Under the pieces are notes generated by a model. That model was not told where the DNA came from. It was given only the letters and a program-made list of their open reading frames with translations, and searched no databases. Below, piece by piece: positions 28,945 through 38,820 of a stretch of 64,000 nucleotides of DNA (positions are counted from its first letter, which is position 1; each line of letters opens with the position of its first letter). The stretch covers positions 806,001 through 870,000 of the forward strand of contig NZ_RAPN01000001.1 of the NCBI RefSeq assembly GCF_003610535.1. The letters are read 5' to 3'. The position numbers and the translations under genes are program-made. The stretch is from Mangrovibacterium diazotrophicum. Lineage in GTDB: Bacteria > Bacteroidota > Bacteroidia > Bacteroidales > Prolixibacteraceae.

Positions 28945-29820
28945 TTAGTTTGAAATAAATTCTATCTCCTGATCTGATAAAGCCCTGTCGAAAATCGCTA
29001 CGCCGCCAATCTGCCCACAGAAGAGGTTGCCCATGCCGTGCTCTAACAATACCGCGCCGACTGTAAAATCAGATCCATTATCGCCAATTCCATCGGGGAA
29101 ATAATACGGATTCTTTGACTGCACCAATCCCTTGCAATCCGCATCAAACTCAGCGGTATGAGCGATCAACTCCGGTTCACGGGCTTCGAAAACACCGTTT
29201 AAGTACGACTTAATCCATTGCCCGTCGTAGGTCATGGCAACACAGGCCCATTTGTTGACAGGAACCTCTTGCTTGCTCGCCGAATAGTCGATTGAATACG
29301 GGAATGGTGGTGTGGGCTTTCCTGTTCTCGAGATATGCCCGCAGACCTGATTCTCACCATTGTAGTGCGGAAGAGATACAAACAAGCCGTACTGACGTTT
29401 TCCACCATCTTTATACTCGTTCCACATACCTGCCACGAACCCGGTATTTCCCTGCCACTTCACCCAGGCAATTACGGTCACACCTTGACTGTCACCTGAA
29501 ATATTTAATGCGCCAATGTTTACATGCTGTAACTTCAAATAGGCTCCGTCTCCGAACAGGGCGGAATAGCCAGACAATGGTCCTTCATCAATTCGGGAAA
29601 CCTCCCCATCCACTTCGCATAGCGGGAAGTTTGATACACCATAAGCCACGCGATCGGTTCCCTCAGGCTCTTTGAAGTCCCAAAGTGCTACCAATCCATC
29701 CATCTGCATAATTTGCTCAGTTTTTCCTGCAGATTTTCTTTGCTTTTCGTGGGAATAACTATCGGTTATCAGGCAGAAGCAAAAGCCAAATACAATTAAT
29801 ATTTTGAAGGTGAAACTCAT
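28945..29820 (-). CDS. Exported LamG/concanavalin-like domain protein
   Basis: A 291-residue secreted protein with a signal peptide ending near SYS at residue 23. The rest is one LamG-type jelly roll: DGLVALWDFKEPEG, AWVKWQ, YGLFVSL, WACVAMTYDGQWIKSYLNG, and the closing GQIGGVAIFDRALSDQEIEFI. No catalytic motif is recognisable, so a carbohydrate-binding role is likely. It is packed between two GH5 genes (27 and 11 bases). It might instead be a catalytic member of an undescribed concanavalin-fold glycosidase group. Confidence 0.85.
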   Translation of the reverse strand: MSFTFKILIVFGFCFCLITDSYSHEKQRKSAGKTEQIMQMDGLVALWDFKEPEGTDRVAYGVSNFPLCEVDGEVSRIDEGPLSGYSALFGDGAYLKLQHVNIGALNISGDSQGVTVIAWVKWQGNTGFVAGMWNEYKDGGKRQYGLFVSLPHYNGENQVCGHISRTGKPTPPFPYSIDYSASKQEVPVNKWACVAMTYDGQWIKSYLNGVFEAREPELIAHTAEFDADCKGLVQSKNPYYFPDGIGDNGSDFTVGAVLLEHGMGNLFCGQIGGVAIFDRALSDQEIEFISN

Positions 29821-29847
29821 TCTGATCGCAGTAGTCTTTTCTTTTGG

Positions 29848-30942
29848 TTATCTCAACTTAGTCAACTGGTATTGCTTGCCGTCTCTCAACACTTCAAGCA
29901 CATCCTGCCCCCAAAATGGTGTTGGGGTATAATCCCAGTCTAAAATCAATCGCGGAGTTGAACGAGGATGAAAGCACCAGGCTGTCCAATTGAGCTCATA
30001 TTTTTGGATGAGCCCCAACATATCAGGTACCCAGGTTTCGGGCATTTCATGTCTTTCCGGTGGAATAAACGGCATGCGCTCCGGCTCAGCTCCCAGCTCA
30101 CCCAGGAACAACGGATAGGTGTCAATCGCCATCATGAACTTGTTTTTCCAATCGCTTTTCCATGGGTAAACATGTGTTGACAGCATAATACCGTTCCCAT
30201 TTCGGTCGTCTAGCGCATAACCATCAAAATATCCGCTGAGGTCGTAACTCCAATCCAGGCCGCCAACAATAACAATATTCTGCGCACCGGTCGAACGCAC
30301 TGCATCAATCAGCGCCTGCATTCCAACCGATTCAAAATCTTCGTATTTTTTATTGTTCTCCGCCAATGCATCGGTCGCCCGTTTTTCATTGGTCACCAAA
30401 CCTCCATTTTTCCATACCTCCCACGAAATATCATGTGGTTCGTTGAAAAGCTCGAAAAACACTCCGGGATGATTTTTATAAATCGAAGCTACTTCTTTCC
30501 AAAAGTCAGCATGAATCTGTTTGGGAGCTTTAAAACGGTGCAAATCAATTACCACATATACTCCCTGCGAAGTCGCTTCTTTTACAAAGTCGTCAAGCAA
30601 TTTTCGATACGAAGCACCACCATCTGTTTGCTCTTTTCCTTTGCCAAACCAAAAATCCTCATTGACCGGGCAACGCAGGCAATTTACCTTCCAGGTATGA
30701 ATGGCAACATTTGTTGACTGAAGAATATTCTCGCCATTCGCCAGCCATTCCATACTCGCCAGCGATACCCCTTGTAACCATACTTTTTCTCCTTCCGCAT
30801 TTACCAAATAGCGACCTTCAACATGAAGCATCGATGGTGTTTTACTATCATCTATAACTTTGGGGTTGACTCCCGCCTGTGTATTCAGCACGCTAAGGCA
30901 GGCCGTCAAAAGAAGGAGTACAATTAATCTGATTTCTTTCAT
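29848..30942 (-). CDS. GH5 family glycoside hydrolase (cellulase-type)
   Basis: Compact exported GH5 enzyme of 364 residues. Sec signal to about 24, then a single barrel starting with GRYLVNAEGEKVWLQGVSLAS. Acid/base Glu168 in ELFNEPHD and nucleophile Glu282 in LGELGAEP; HRFKAP and the late TAWCFHP tryptophan strand also fit. Relatives are endo-beta-1,4-glucanases and similar endo-acting enzymes. It differs from the other GH5 in the locus in length and motifs, so the two probably cut different linkages. The leader contains an ACTAAAC motif. Confidence 0.92.
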   Translation of the reverse strand: MKEIRLIVLLLLTACLSVLNTQAGVNPKVIDDSKTPSMLHVEGRYLVNAEGEKVWLQGVSLASMEWLANGENILQSTNVAIHTWKVNCLRCPVNEDFWFGKGKEQTDGGASYRKLLDDFVKEATSQGVYVVIDLHRFKAPKQIHADFWKEVASIYKNHPGVFFELFNEPHDISWEVWKNGGLVTNEKRATDALAENNKKYEDFESVGMQALIDAVRSTGAQNIVIVGGLDWSYDLSGYFDGYALDDRNGNGIMLSTHVYPWKSDWKNKFMMAIDTYPLFLGELGAEPERMPFIPPERHEMPETWVPDMLGLIQKYELNWTAWCFHPRSTPRLILDWDYTPTPFWGQDVLEVLRDGKQYQLTKLR

Positions 30943-30996
30943 TATTTCTGATGTTTTGTTTAGTGGTTTATTAAGGATAAATGTTTTAACCCGCTA

Positions 30997-32199
30997 TTAG
31001 GGTTCTCTTCGCATTTTCTTTAAGCGTGAAAGTGCCTCGATGTAGTAATAATCCGCGTAGATGATCGAAGCATCGATTTCTCCACCAGCTGGAAAATGTC
31101 CGGTACTGTGCACTAGCATCGCCTTATTTCTATCGCCACTCTGGTAATCTGCCGATGAGAGGCGCGTGAGCAAATCAACTGCAGCATTAAAATACTTTTG
31201 CTTTCGCGAATCTTCCCGTTCCAAAGTAGATAACTCTAACAGGGCCGAAGCAGCAATCGTAGCAGCAGAAGCATCCTTAGGTGTCGTTGAAGTTACCGGA
31301 GCATCAAAATCCCAAAACGGAATTCCATCAGCGGGTAATCGTTGTAAAAATTTATCAGCCAGCTTTTCTGCTACATTCAGGAACTGTTCGTCACCGGTTT
31401 CCCGATAAGCAACGGTATAACCATAAATTCCCCAGGTTTGACCTCTCGCCCACATGGAGCTGTCACTGTATCCCTGGTGCGTAACACCTTTAATAAAATG
31501 TCCATCCAACGTATCGAAAACAGCAACATGGAAAGTCGTTGAATCGGGTCGAACCAACGTATTCATGCAGTGCCTGGCATGGCTATCGGCGATCTCGTAT
31601 AGCTCCTTATTGCCGCCATTTTTAGCGGCCCAAAACAACAGTTCCAGGTTCATCATATTGTCGATAATGGTATTGTGTGGCCAACCCATGGCTTTTACCA
31701 TGTACGGCCACGACAAAATGGTACCAACCTTGGGATTAAAGAGCTCAGCCAGAGAATCAGCCGCCTGCAACAAAACCTCTTTGTACGTTTTGTCACCCGT
31801 CAAGCGATAGCCATTCCCGTAACTGCAATAAAAAATGAAGCCTAAATCATGATCCTTTTGCGGAGCTAGCAAGACCTGACTTACTGATTCCGTATATTTT
31901 CGGGCTGTTTCCAGAAGAATTGAATCTCCACTTTCCTCATACGCATACCAGGCAATTCCCGGCCAAAAACCACTTGTCCAATCTTCTGCAGCGGTTGTGT
32001 TCCATTGTGTTTCACTATCCAAAATATTTCGGGGGAATTGACTGTAATCATCAAGACTTTTCGCTGTACTCTCTGCCTTTCCTACACAATAGTCCAATTC
32101 CTTTTGAACCAAAAATTCTGCCATTTTGGACTCGTGACTGCATGACGATACTAACACTGTTGCCCAAAAGAATGGAATAATTAAGATCTTATTTTTCAT
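30997..32199 (-). CDS. GH88 family unsaturated glucuronyl hydrolase
   Basis: Hydrolyses the 4,5-unsaturated uronic acid left at the end of oligosaccharides by a polysaccharide lyase. 400 residues, lipoprotein signal (VSSC). An alpha/alpha barrel is evident. The two family aspartates are in place: Asp118 in DHDLGF and Asp180 in TIIDNMMNLELLFW. Their spacing of 62 matches Asp88/Asp149 of the Bacillus enzyme. SSMWARGQTWGIYGY is also typical. It is 34 bases downstream of the GH3 gene. Its presence implies that a lyase works on the same substrate; the only candidate here is the BNR_4 protein at 38821. Confidence 0.94.
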   Translation of the reverse strand: MKNKILIIPFFWATVLVSSCSHESKMAEFLVQKELDYCVGKAESTAKSLDDYSQFPRNILDSETQWNTTAAEDWTSGFWPGIAWYAYEESGDSILLETARKYTESVSQVLLAPQKDHDLGFIFYCSYGNGYRLTGDKTYKEVLLQAADSLAELFNPKVGTILSWPYMVKAMGWPHNTIIDNMMNLELLFWAAKNGGNKELYEIADSHARHCMNTLVRPDSTTFHVAVFDTLDGHFIKGVTHQGYSDSSMWARGQTWGIYGYTVAYRETGDEQFLNVAEKLADKFLQRLPADGIPFWDFDAPVTSTTPKDASAATIAASALLELSTLEREDSRKQKYFNAAVDLLTRLSSADYQSGDRNKAMLVHSTGHFPAGGEIDASIIYADYYYIEALSRLKKMRREP

Positions 32200-32233
32200 T
32201 TAAATAGTTCGTTTGGATTGTTCAGTTTTCGCG

Positions 32234-34594
32234 TTAGTTGTTAGTTATTTCAAATGATCCGGATAGTCTGATATCTTCGGAAGAACTGCCAACCATCACA
32301 TTGAAAATTCCGGCTTCGACTGTAAACTGTTCATGAATATCCCATAGCCCGAGTTCTTGTTCCCCCAATGTGAACTCAACTTCTTTCTGCTCGCCAGGCT
32401 CAAGCGAAAAACGTTCAAAACCTCTTAAGACTTTTGTATAGGTTGTGACACTGCTGAAAGCATCATTCAGGTATAACTGAACGACTTCATCACCTGTTCT
32501 GTCGCCGGAATTACGAACTTTGAAACGTACTGTAACTGTTCCTTTTAATCCTTGCGTTTTGGGTGTCACCGACAAATCGCTGTATTCGAAAGTCGTGTAA
32601 CTCAATCCAAAGCCAAAAGGATAAAGCGCTCCCCAAACTGCTGTTTCAGAATCTTCATTGGAGCCCGGTTTAAATGGAAAGGCGAATGGAATCTGTCCAA
32701 CTGATTTTGGAAAGGTGACGGCCAGTTTGCCCCCCGGGTTATAGTCGCCGAAAAGCACTTCGGAAACAGCCTGTCCTGTAAATTCGCCGGGAAACCAGGC
32801 ATGAACAATAGCCGGCAAATTTTTAGCTGCAAAGTTGATTGAAGAAGCACGTCCATCCAGCAATACCAAAACCACCGGTTTGCCTGTTGCGTATATTGCT
32901 TCCATCAATTCCTGCTGGTGTCCCGGCAAATCGAGGCTGGTTCGTGAGCGGTCTTCGCGGACAGTCAACTCTGAACCACCAAGTACCAACACCACGGCTT
33001 CTGACTGATTGGCCAGATCGACTGCTTCAGAAAGCATCGTCGCTTCATCTGAGCTTTTCGGGAATTTCATAATTTCACTCTCAGGGAAGTGCTCGTCAAT
33101 GATATCGCAACCTTTGGCATAACTTACGTTTGCATCCGGAAGCATTTCTGAAATTCCCTGAAATACAGTTTTGATAGGTGCATTTGCCGGACCATATCTT
33201 GACAAAAGCAACTCGCGTTCATCTGCATTAGGTCCAATTACGGCTACTGACTTCAATGATTTTTTAAGAGGTAGGAAGTTATCTTCATTTTTCAACAAAA
33301 CAATTGACTTGCGAGCCGCCTCCAAAGCAACTGCCTGATGTTCCTTAGAATGCACAATCTCGTCGGCCAATTTGCTATCGCCCAAATAAGGATTGTCGAA
33401 CAAGCCGAGATAAAACTTTACCCGCAATACATCGGCAACACGCGAGTCAATCGTTTTCGGAGAGATTTTACCATGAGCAACAGCATCACGCAGCGGTGCA
33501 ACATATTCCTCAGGCTTCGTAAAATTGGTCCTGATATTTAGCCCTGCATTTATTGCATCAGCTACAGCATCTTCTTCCGACTCGGAGACATGATGCTTTG
33601 AATACAAAAATTCGAGCGCACCGCTATCCGACACAACGTAGCCCTTAAAGCCCCATTGCTGACGGAGTAACTCGGTAAGAAAATAGAGACTGCCGGTAAT
33701 TGGCACACCATCGTAATCATTGTAAGAACTCATCACTCCCATCGCTCCCGCATCTTCAAACGCAACACGGAATGGCTCCAGATAAAGCGTTTTCATTTCC
33801 CGGGGTGCAACATGGGGATCAGTTCTGGTTTTTCCATCCCTTCCGCCCACCGGGACACTGTACACGGCAAAGTGTTTAACCGTTGAAACCAAACCGTTGT
33901 CCTGCAAACTTTTGATCATCTGTTTGCCCAGCTGGCTGACCAAATACGGATCTTCACCATAACATTCTACGACTCGCCCCCATCGCGGATCCTGCGCCAA
34001 ATCCAAAATTGGAGAATAAATGTTTGTATACCCAAGCACTTTGGCCTCTTGGGCCTCCACTTCGCCTATACGGGCAATTAAGTCTTTATCCCAAGTCGCA
34101 CCTTGTCCGCATTGAGCCGGGAAATAGGTTGCACGGTCGTGACAAAGTCCGCGAATACCTTCATTTGTAAAATCAACCGGTATACCTAAGCGGGTATTTT
34201 CCACAAACCAAAGCTGGGTTTGGTGAATCGTTTCGACGTGTTTACTAAAAGGAAATGAATATTCACTTTTGAAGGTTCCCAGTCCATTATGCTGTTCGTC
34301 AATATTCCCAATTCCGTCTTTCCAAACCCGACTATCCCACTCTGCCGTCGGCAGCGCATCTGTTAAAACCCGACCGGATCCGTATAGCGTTGCCAGCTGG
34401 CAGGTTTTCTCGTCCATAGTCATTTGAGTCAACAAGTCCTCAATACGATCTTCCGTTTTTGCAGCTGGATCCTCGTATACGTCCAGCTTTCCGTTTTTGT
34501 TGAAATCGATCCACCCCTTGTGATAAATCGTTTTCTTCTGACCATATCCGAATTGAACAAACAGTAATAAAATTAAAATCAGCTTAGTCTTCAT
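32234..34594 (-). CDS. GH3 family beta-glucosidase-type enzyme
   Basis: Periplasmic exo-beta-glycosidase, 786 residues, Sec signal ending FGYGQ. Contains an EF-hand-like acidic segment (DFNKNGKLDVYEDP), the GH3 barrel with KHFAVYS and nucleophile Asp323 in VVSDSGALE, an alpha/beta sandwich domain (SVAVIGPNADE), and a C-terminal Fn3-like domain (FGFGLSYTTFEYSD). In most GH3 enzymes the nucleophile is followed by Trp (SDW); Ser here is a variant. Likely releases terminal beta-linked hexoses such as glucose from imported fragments. The gene follows a 178-base gap, so it may have its own promoter. Confidence 0.95.
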   Translation of the reverse strand: MKTKLILILLLFVQFGYGQKKTIYHKGWIDFNKNGKLDVYEDPAAKTEDRIEDLLTQMTMDEKTCQLATLYGSGRVLTDALPTAEWDSRVWKDGIGNIDEQHNGLGTFKSEYSFPFSKHVETIHQTQLWFVENTRLGIPVDFTNEGIRGLCHDRATYFPAQCGQGATWDKDLIARIGEVEAQEAKVLGYTNIYSPILDLAQDPRWGRVVECYGEDPYLVSQLGKQMIKSLQDNGLVSTVKHFAVYSVPVGGRDGKTRTDPHVAPREMKTLYLEPFRVAFEDAGAMGVMSSYNDYDGVPITGSLYFLTELLRQQWGFKGYVVSDSGALEFLYSKHHVSESEEDAVADAINAGLNIRTNFTKPEEYVAPLRDAVAHGKISPKTIDSRVADVLRVKFYLGLFDNPYLGDSKLADEIVHSKEHQAVALEAARKSIVLLKNEDNFLPLKKSLKSVAVIGPNADERELLLSRYGPANAPIKTVFQGISEMLPDANVSYAKGCDIIDEHFPESEIMKFPKSSDEATMLSEAVDLANQSEAVVLVLGGSELTVREDRSRTSLDLPGHQQELMEAIYATGKPVVLVLLDGRASSINFAAKNLPAIVHAWFPGEFTGQAVSEVLFGDYNPGGKLAVTFPKSVGQIPFAFPFKPGSNEDSETAVWGALYPFGFGLSYTTFEYSDLSVTPKTQGLKGTVTVRFKVRNSGDRTGDEVVQLYLNDAFSSVTTYTKVLRGFERFSLEPGEQKEVEFTLGEQELGLWDIHEQFTVEAGIFNVMVGSSSEDIRLSGSFEITNN

Positions 34595-34772
34595 AGTTTT
34601 CCAATCATTTGAAAGATTTGAGAATTAAGTTTTCGGGGATCACACTCTTATTTTTAACAGGTATCTCTTCGATCGCGGTTATAAAATGAGTACAATACCA
34701 ACATTGAAAACCCTACCCAAAAACATTGTTATTTGTCGTTTTTTAAATTAATCGATGAAAGATAATCGGTCC

Positions 34773-36440
34773 TCATTTTACTCGGATCGCCGGTGGCATG
34801 CCAACCGATTCTGCATCCAAAATTTGTCCGCTACATTTTAGCATCTCTTGAAGCTCCGGATAGCTGACGTCTTGAACATTGCATTGGCTGTCGATAGCCA
34901 ACACAGCTGCAGCCCCGCAAGCTTGCCCTAAGGCCATGTAAGTAAATTCTATTCGTATCGCTCCGTAAGCAACATGACTTGCAGAAACACAAGTCGGACT
35001 TAGCAAGTTGGTGCTTTCTTCCTTCCTCGGAATCAATGCCTGATACGAAATTCCGAATGGTCGCCAATCATTACCACCAAAAACAAAGCCCTCGTTGTAT
35101 GCGGCGGCGTCTTTAACAATCCGGCGAACCGAGTGCAGATCAGGTGGCCAATAGGCTACTGCGACCGGGTCACTAACGGGTGTTGGGTTAATACGCTTTG
35201 TATGTTGTTCTGTGATTACATAGTCTGAAACCATTCGTCGTGCATCGCGCACGTAAAACTGCCGGGGCCATCCTTCGTTATCTGTAAATTCATCTTTACA
35301 AAGCCCCCACTCACTCCAGGTATGTTGTAAAGCGGAGTCCAGAATTCCAACTTCAGGATCATTCGCTAAAAAGTAGAAAAGCCCTTGGGTGAATGTTTTG
35401 TGTTGATCGAAAATCATTTCGCGGATTTTAGCATCTCCTGACGGATAAAGCCGGTTCATTCCATACAGGTTGTGCGACAAGTCGTGCCAGGCCCCAAGAT
35501 CGGTTTTCCCATTGGGCAATTTTCGATATGGCGTGTACAACTTCCCACCTGCTTTCAGGTATCGCAAATATATTTCGTACTGGCTACGGTCATAGTTATC
35601 TGGCTTTCTGAACGGTATCCGGTTATCCGCATCATCCGTTAAACACATGCGGAAGCAATACGCCTGGATTGATTTATCGCCATCACAAGGAGTTCCAAAC
35701 GGCTCGTCTTGGATCGTTGCAATCAATCCGCTTGTCGAATCTCCCGGAATAACATATGGATCAACATTTACCTTAAACTGGGCATGCGTGGTTTCAGCCC
35801 GAATTCCATTTTTCGTTTCGCCATAAAGCTGATTACTCTCCCGCCCCCAGGTGGTTGTTATTCCCGCGTAATAAAATAGATCCCCCTCCAGCGTTGCGTC
35901 AATAAAAACCTTCCCATAGAAAAGCTTTCCATTCGTGGTTTCGATCGTACGAATGGCTGTCCCTTCTTTTTGAACCGATTTAAAATCCTCCTGAATCTGA
36001 CTGTCGCAAAAAACGTCAATATCATATTCTCCCAACAAGTCCTGAATAATCTGCTCCGCCACATGTGGCTCAAAACGCCATAGCGTAACATCTCTGTCCC
36101 CCGCTTTCAGCTTTTCGTCAAACGCTGCTAATCGTCCGTAGTACTTGGCAACTCTTCTATAAAATTCAAGTGCAATTCCGCCTACTGCTTTGCTATTTTG
36201 AAAATCGTGATTATCAATATCCGAGCTCCCCAAACCATTAACGATTATTCCTCCAACCTGCGCTGTAGGCTCAAGCAATGCAACTGTTCTCCCAGATCTA
36301 GCCACCTGAATCGCAGCTGCAATTCCTGCAGGAGTTCCTCCATAGACAACCACATCATACCTTTGAACGTTGCCATACTGATAGGCATTAAAAAGAAGAA
36401 ATGGGAGAAGTAACAGAAAAAATACCCGAAAGATTTTCAT
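34773..36440 (-). CDS. Exported FAD-dependent oxidoreductase (second copy)
   Basis: 555-residue paralogue of the protein at 24604-26277. Sec-type hydrophobic N-terminus (MKIFRVFFLLLLPFLLFN) followed directly by VVVYGGTPAGIAAAIQVA. Shared blocks include GGIIVNGLGSSD, FEPHVAEQ, FIDATLEGDL, DPYVIPGDSTSGL, the cysteine-bearing IQAYCFRMC segment, and the DNEGWPRQFYVRDARRM block. No lipobox and no Tat signal, so it may stay membrane-tethered or be periplasmic. Function unknown; two different copies in one locus suggest oxidation of two sugars or positions. Confidence 0.88.
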   Translation of the reverse strand: MKIFRVFFLLLLPFLLFNAYQYGNVQRYDVVVYGGTPAGIAAAIQVARSGRTVALLEPTAQVGGIIVNGLGSSDIDNHDFQNSKAVGGIALEFYRRVAKYYGRLAAFDEKLKAGDRDVTLWRFEPHVAEQIIQDLLGEYDIDVFCDSQIQEDFKSVQKEGTAIRTIETTNGKLFYGKVFIDATLEGDLFYYAGITTTWGRESNQLYGETKNGIRAETTHAQFKVNVDPYVIPGDSTSGLIATIQDEPFGTPCDGDKSIQAYCFRMCLTDDADNRIPFRKPDNYDRSQYEIYLRYLKAGGKLYTPYRKLPNGKTDLGAWHDLSHNLYGMNRLYPSGDAKIREMIFDQHKTFTQGLFYFLANDPEVGILDSALQHTWSEWGLCKDEFTDNEGWPRQFYVRDARRMVSDYVITEQHTKRINPTPVSDPVAVAYWPPDLHSVRRIVKDAAAYNEGFVFGGNDWRPFGISYQALIPRKEESTNLLSPTCVSASHVAYGAIRIEFTYMALGQACGAAAVLAIDSQCNVQDVSYPELQEMLKCSGQILDAESVGMPPAIRVK

Positions 36441-36564
36441 CGTTTTTCATTTTTAAGCGAAGGAAAAGGAGGCCGTCATCTATACGGCACTCCATCATCC
36501 TGTTTAGTTGGGTTTATAGGTCTGAAAGAAATAAGCAAAACTTATACTCCTTCTCAATCGGGAC

Positions 36565-38787
36565 TTAGTTATTGTGGAAGAGCATCAAGTTCGGTTGCTC
36601 TCCCATTGTAAATTCGAGGACAGCACCGTCCATTATTTCAGCGTGTGTGATATAGCTACGATTCAGCTTCTCGCCATTCAGTTTTACTTCCTGTACATAT
36701 TTATTTTCCGGAGACGCATTCGGTGCGAGAATCGTCAACGTTTTACCGGACAATAGTTTAACTTCTGCTTTTTGAACCAATGGAGATCCCAACTGGTATA
36801 CCAAATCTGCTGAATGAACCGGGTAAAATCCCAGCACACTCAAAATGTACCAGGCCGACATCTGACCACAATCCTCGTTTCCGATAAGGCCTCCGGGCTG
36901 ATCGGAATAAAATATGGTTTGAATTTTTCGGTTGAGTTCCTGTGTTTTCCAGTATTTACCAACATAATTGTAAAGAAAACTAATGTGGTGGCTCGGTTCA
37001 TTTCCATGGGCGTATCCACCAATCAAGCCTGATATATCCAACGATGCATTAATGCCCTTAACGCCGTCTTTTAGCTCAAAAAACTGATCAAGTCGTTCGG
37101 CAAAAGTATCCTTCCCTCCAACCAAATCGATCAAGCCATCGACATCCTGCGGAACCAACCACAAATATTGCCAGCCATTCCCTTCGGTGTAGTCCGTTTT
37201 TTGATGGTCTGAATAGGTAGGATCGAACGGTGTTGTCCAATTGCCATCGGCCATTTTTCCTCTAAAGAATCCGGTTTGCTCGTCGTAAATGTTCTTGTAG
37301 TTTTGAGCACGCTTCCTGAAATATTCAGCATCATCGGCCTTTCCTAGTTTTTCTGCAACCTTTGCTACGCTATAATCGCTGACAGCAATCTCCATCAATT
37401 TCGAAACTGACTCTTTTATTTTATCCGCCGGGATAAACCCCAACCGGTCATACTCAGCCATACCATCGCGATCCTGCATTGAACTTTCTTTCATGGCTTG
37501 GTAAGCCAGCACGTAATCGAAATCACCAATACCTTTTAGAATGGCTTCCGCAATTACGGTAATGGAATGATTGCCAACCATGCAAAAGGTCTCATTTCCA
37601 TCGAGTTCCCAAACCGGCAAAATTCCGGTTTGCTCATAATGGTCCAACATCGATTTGATCATGTCATTGACTCTTGGCTGTTCAATCAGCGTAAACAAGG
37701 GATGCAGCGAACGATAGGTATCCCAAAGCGAAAATATGGTGTACCGCTTGTAGCCTTTCGCTGTTTTAACCGAACCATCAACACCTTTAAATTCTCCGTT
37801 TAAATCGGAAAAGAGAGCGGGTTGAATCATGGTATGGTAAAGCGCTGTGTAAAGTATCTTCCTGACTTCGTTGTCGGTAGCTTCAATTTTTATCTTTTGG
37901 AGCTCATTTTCCCAGGCATCCGAAGCTGCCTTTCGGACCCGATCAAAATCCCAATCAACGAGCGTTTGGTCCAGGTTCTTCAGCGCGTTTTCAACACTCA
38001 CGGATGATAATCCAACTTTAACCAACAGATCCGGGTTTGAAAAGCTCAAAACGCCAACTTTTTCTTCATTACCCGGCACATTTCTAATTTCTGACTGGGT
38101 AATCGGTTGCGAGAATCGAGCTGCAAAATACACATGTTGATCGGCAGCCCACCCTGTTGAGAATCGCATCCCGGTCACCAAAGTACTGTCTACGATATTC
38201 AAATTTGATTTTGTGGTTTCATCCCAGTTAATTGCAAATCCCAGATTGAGAATCAGGTTTTTAAGGCTGTCTTTTGGAAAGCTATAATGATGAAATCCAA
38301 CACGCTCAGTAACTGTAAACTCCGCCGAAATGCCCGTATTCTCTAATTTCACGGCATAGTAGCCAGGCGAAGCCGATTCATTTTCATGAGCGTACTTGTC
38401 GGCATAGCGATGAATAAAATCTGCATTTTCCTCACGATCTCGAAAAGAAACCTTTTGGGTCGTGGGAAGGAAGGAAATATCCGTTAAATCGCCAATCCCG
38501 GTGCCGCTTAAATGCAAATGGCTGAATCCCGAAACGATACTATCAGAATAGTGATATCCCGAGCTCCAGTCCCAGCCTTCGGTTCCATTATCGGGACTTA
38601 GTTGAATTTGTCCGAACGGATAGGCAGCACCGGGAAATGTATGACCATTTAGTCCCGTTCCAATAAATGGATCGACAAAATCGGTCAGTCTTTCCGTCGT
38701 ATCTTCCAAGTCGGTGTTCGGCTTAGTCGGACTGCAGGCAATTGCCCAAATGGCAAGTCCAGCTATTATAATATTTCTCTTTATCAT
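36565..38787 (-). CDS. GH92 family exo-alpha-mannosidase
   Basis: Calcium-dependent inverting exo-alpha-mannosidase family, 740 residues, lipoprotein (AIAC lipobox). N-terminal beta-sandwich (VDPFIGTGLNGHTFPGAAYPFGQIQLSPD) and C-terminal alpha/alpha barrel. The family signature GNEDCGQMSAWYILSVLGFYPV and segments WELDGNETFCMVGNHS (Glu399) and GNEPSHHISFLYNYVG are clear. Expected to remove alpha-linked mannose from side chains outside the cytoplasm. It starts 33 bases after the BNR_4 gene. The linkage (1,2, 1,3 or other) cannot be told. Confidence 0.96.
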   Translation of the reverse strand: MIKRNIIIAGLAIWAIACSPTKPNTDLEDTTERLTDFVDPFIGTGLNGHTFPGAAYPFGQIQLSPDNGTEGWDWSSGYHYSDSIVSGFSHLHLSGTGIGDLTDISFLPTTQKVSFRDREENADFIHRYADKYAHENESASPGYYAVKLENTGISAEFTVTERVGFHHYSFPKDSLKNLILNLGFAINWDETTKSNLNIVDSTLVTGMRFSTGWAADQHVYFAARFSQPITQSEIRNVPGNEEKVGVLSFSNPDLLVKVGLSSVSVENALKNLDQTLVDWDFDRVRKAASDAWENELQKIKIEATDNEVRKILYTALYHTMIQPALFSDLNGEFKGVDGSVKTAKGYKRYTIFSLWDTYRSLHPLFTLIEQPRVNDMIKSMLDHYEQTGILPVWELDGNETFCMVGNHSITVIAEAILKGIGDFDYVLAYQAMKESSMQDRDGMAEYDRLGFIPADKIKESVSKLMEIAVSDYSVAKVAEKLGKADDAEYFRKRAQNYKNIYDEQTGFFRGKMADGNWTTPFDPTYSDHQKTDYTEGNGWQYLWLVPQDVDGLIDLVGGKDTFAERLDQFFELKDGVKGINASLDISGLIGGYAHGNEPSHHISFLYNYVGKYWKTQELNRKIQTIFYSDQPGGLIGNEDCGQMSAWYILSVLGFYPVHSADLVYQLGSPLVQKAEVKLLSGKTLTILAPNASPENKYVQEVKLNGEKLNRSYITHAEIMDGAVLEFTMGEQPNLMLFHNN

Positions 38788-38820
38788 TTTATTTAGCTAT
38801 TGGTTAGTCTGTTTCGTGTG

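Noticed and set aside
36471-36490. GCCGT/ACGGC hairpin in the leader before the second FAD oxidoreductase
   Set aside because: Only five base pairs and a broken pyrimidine run; not enough for a terminator or riboswitch call.
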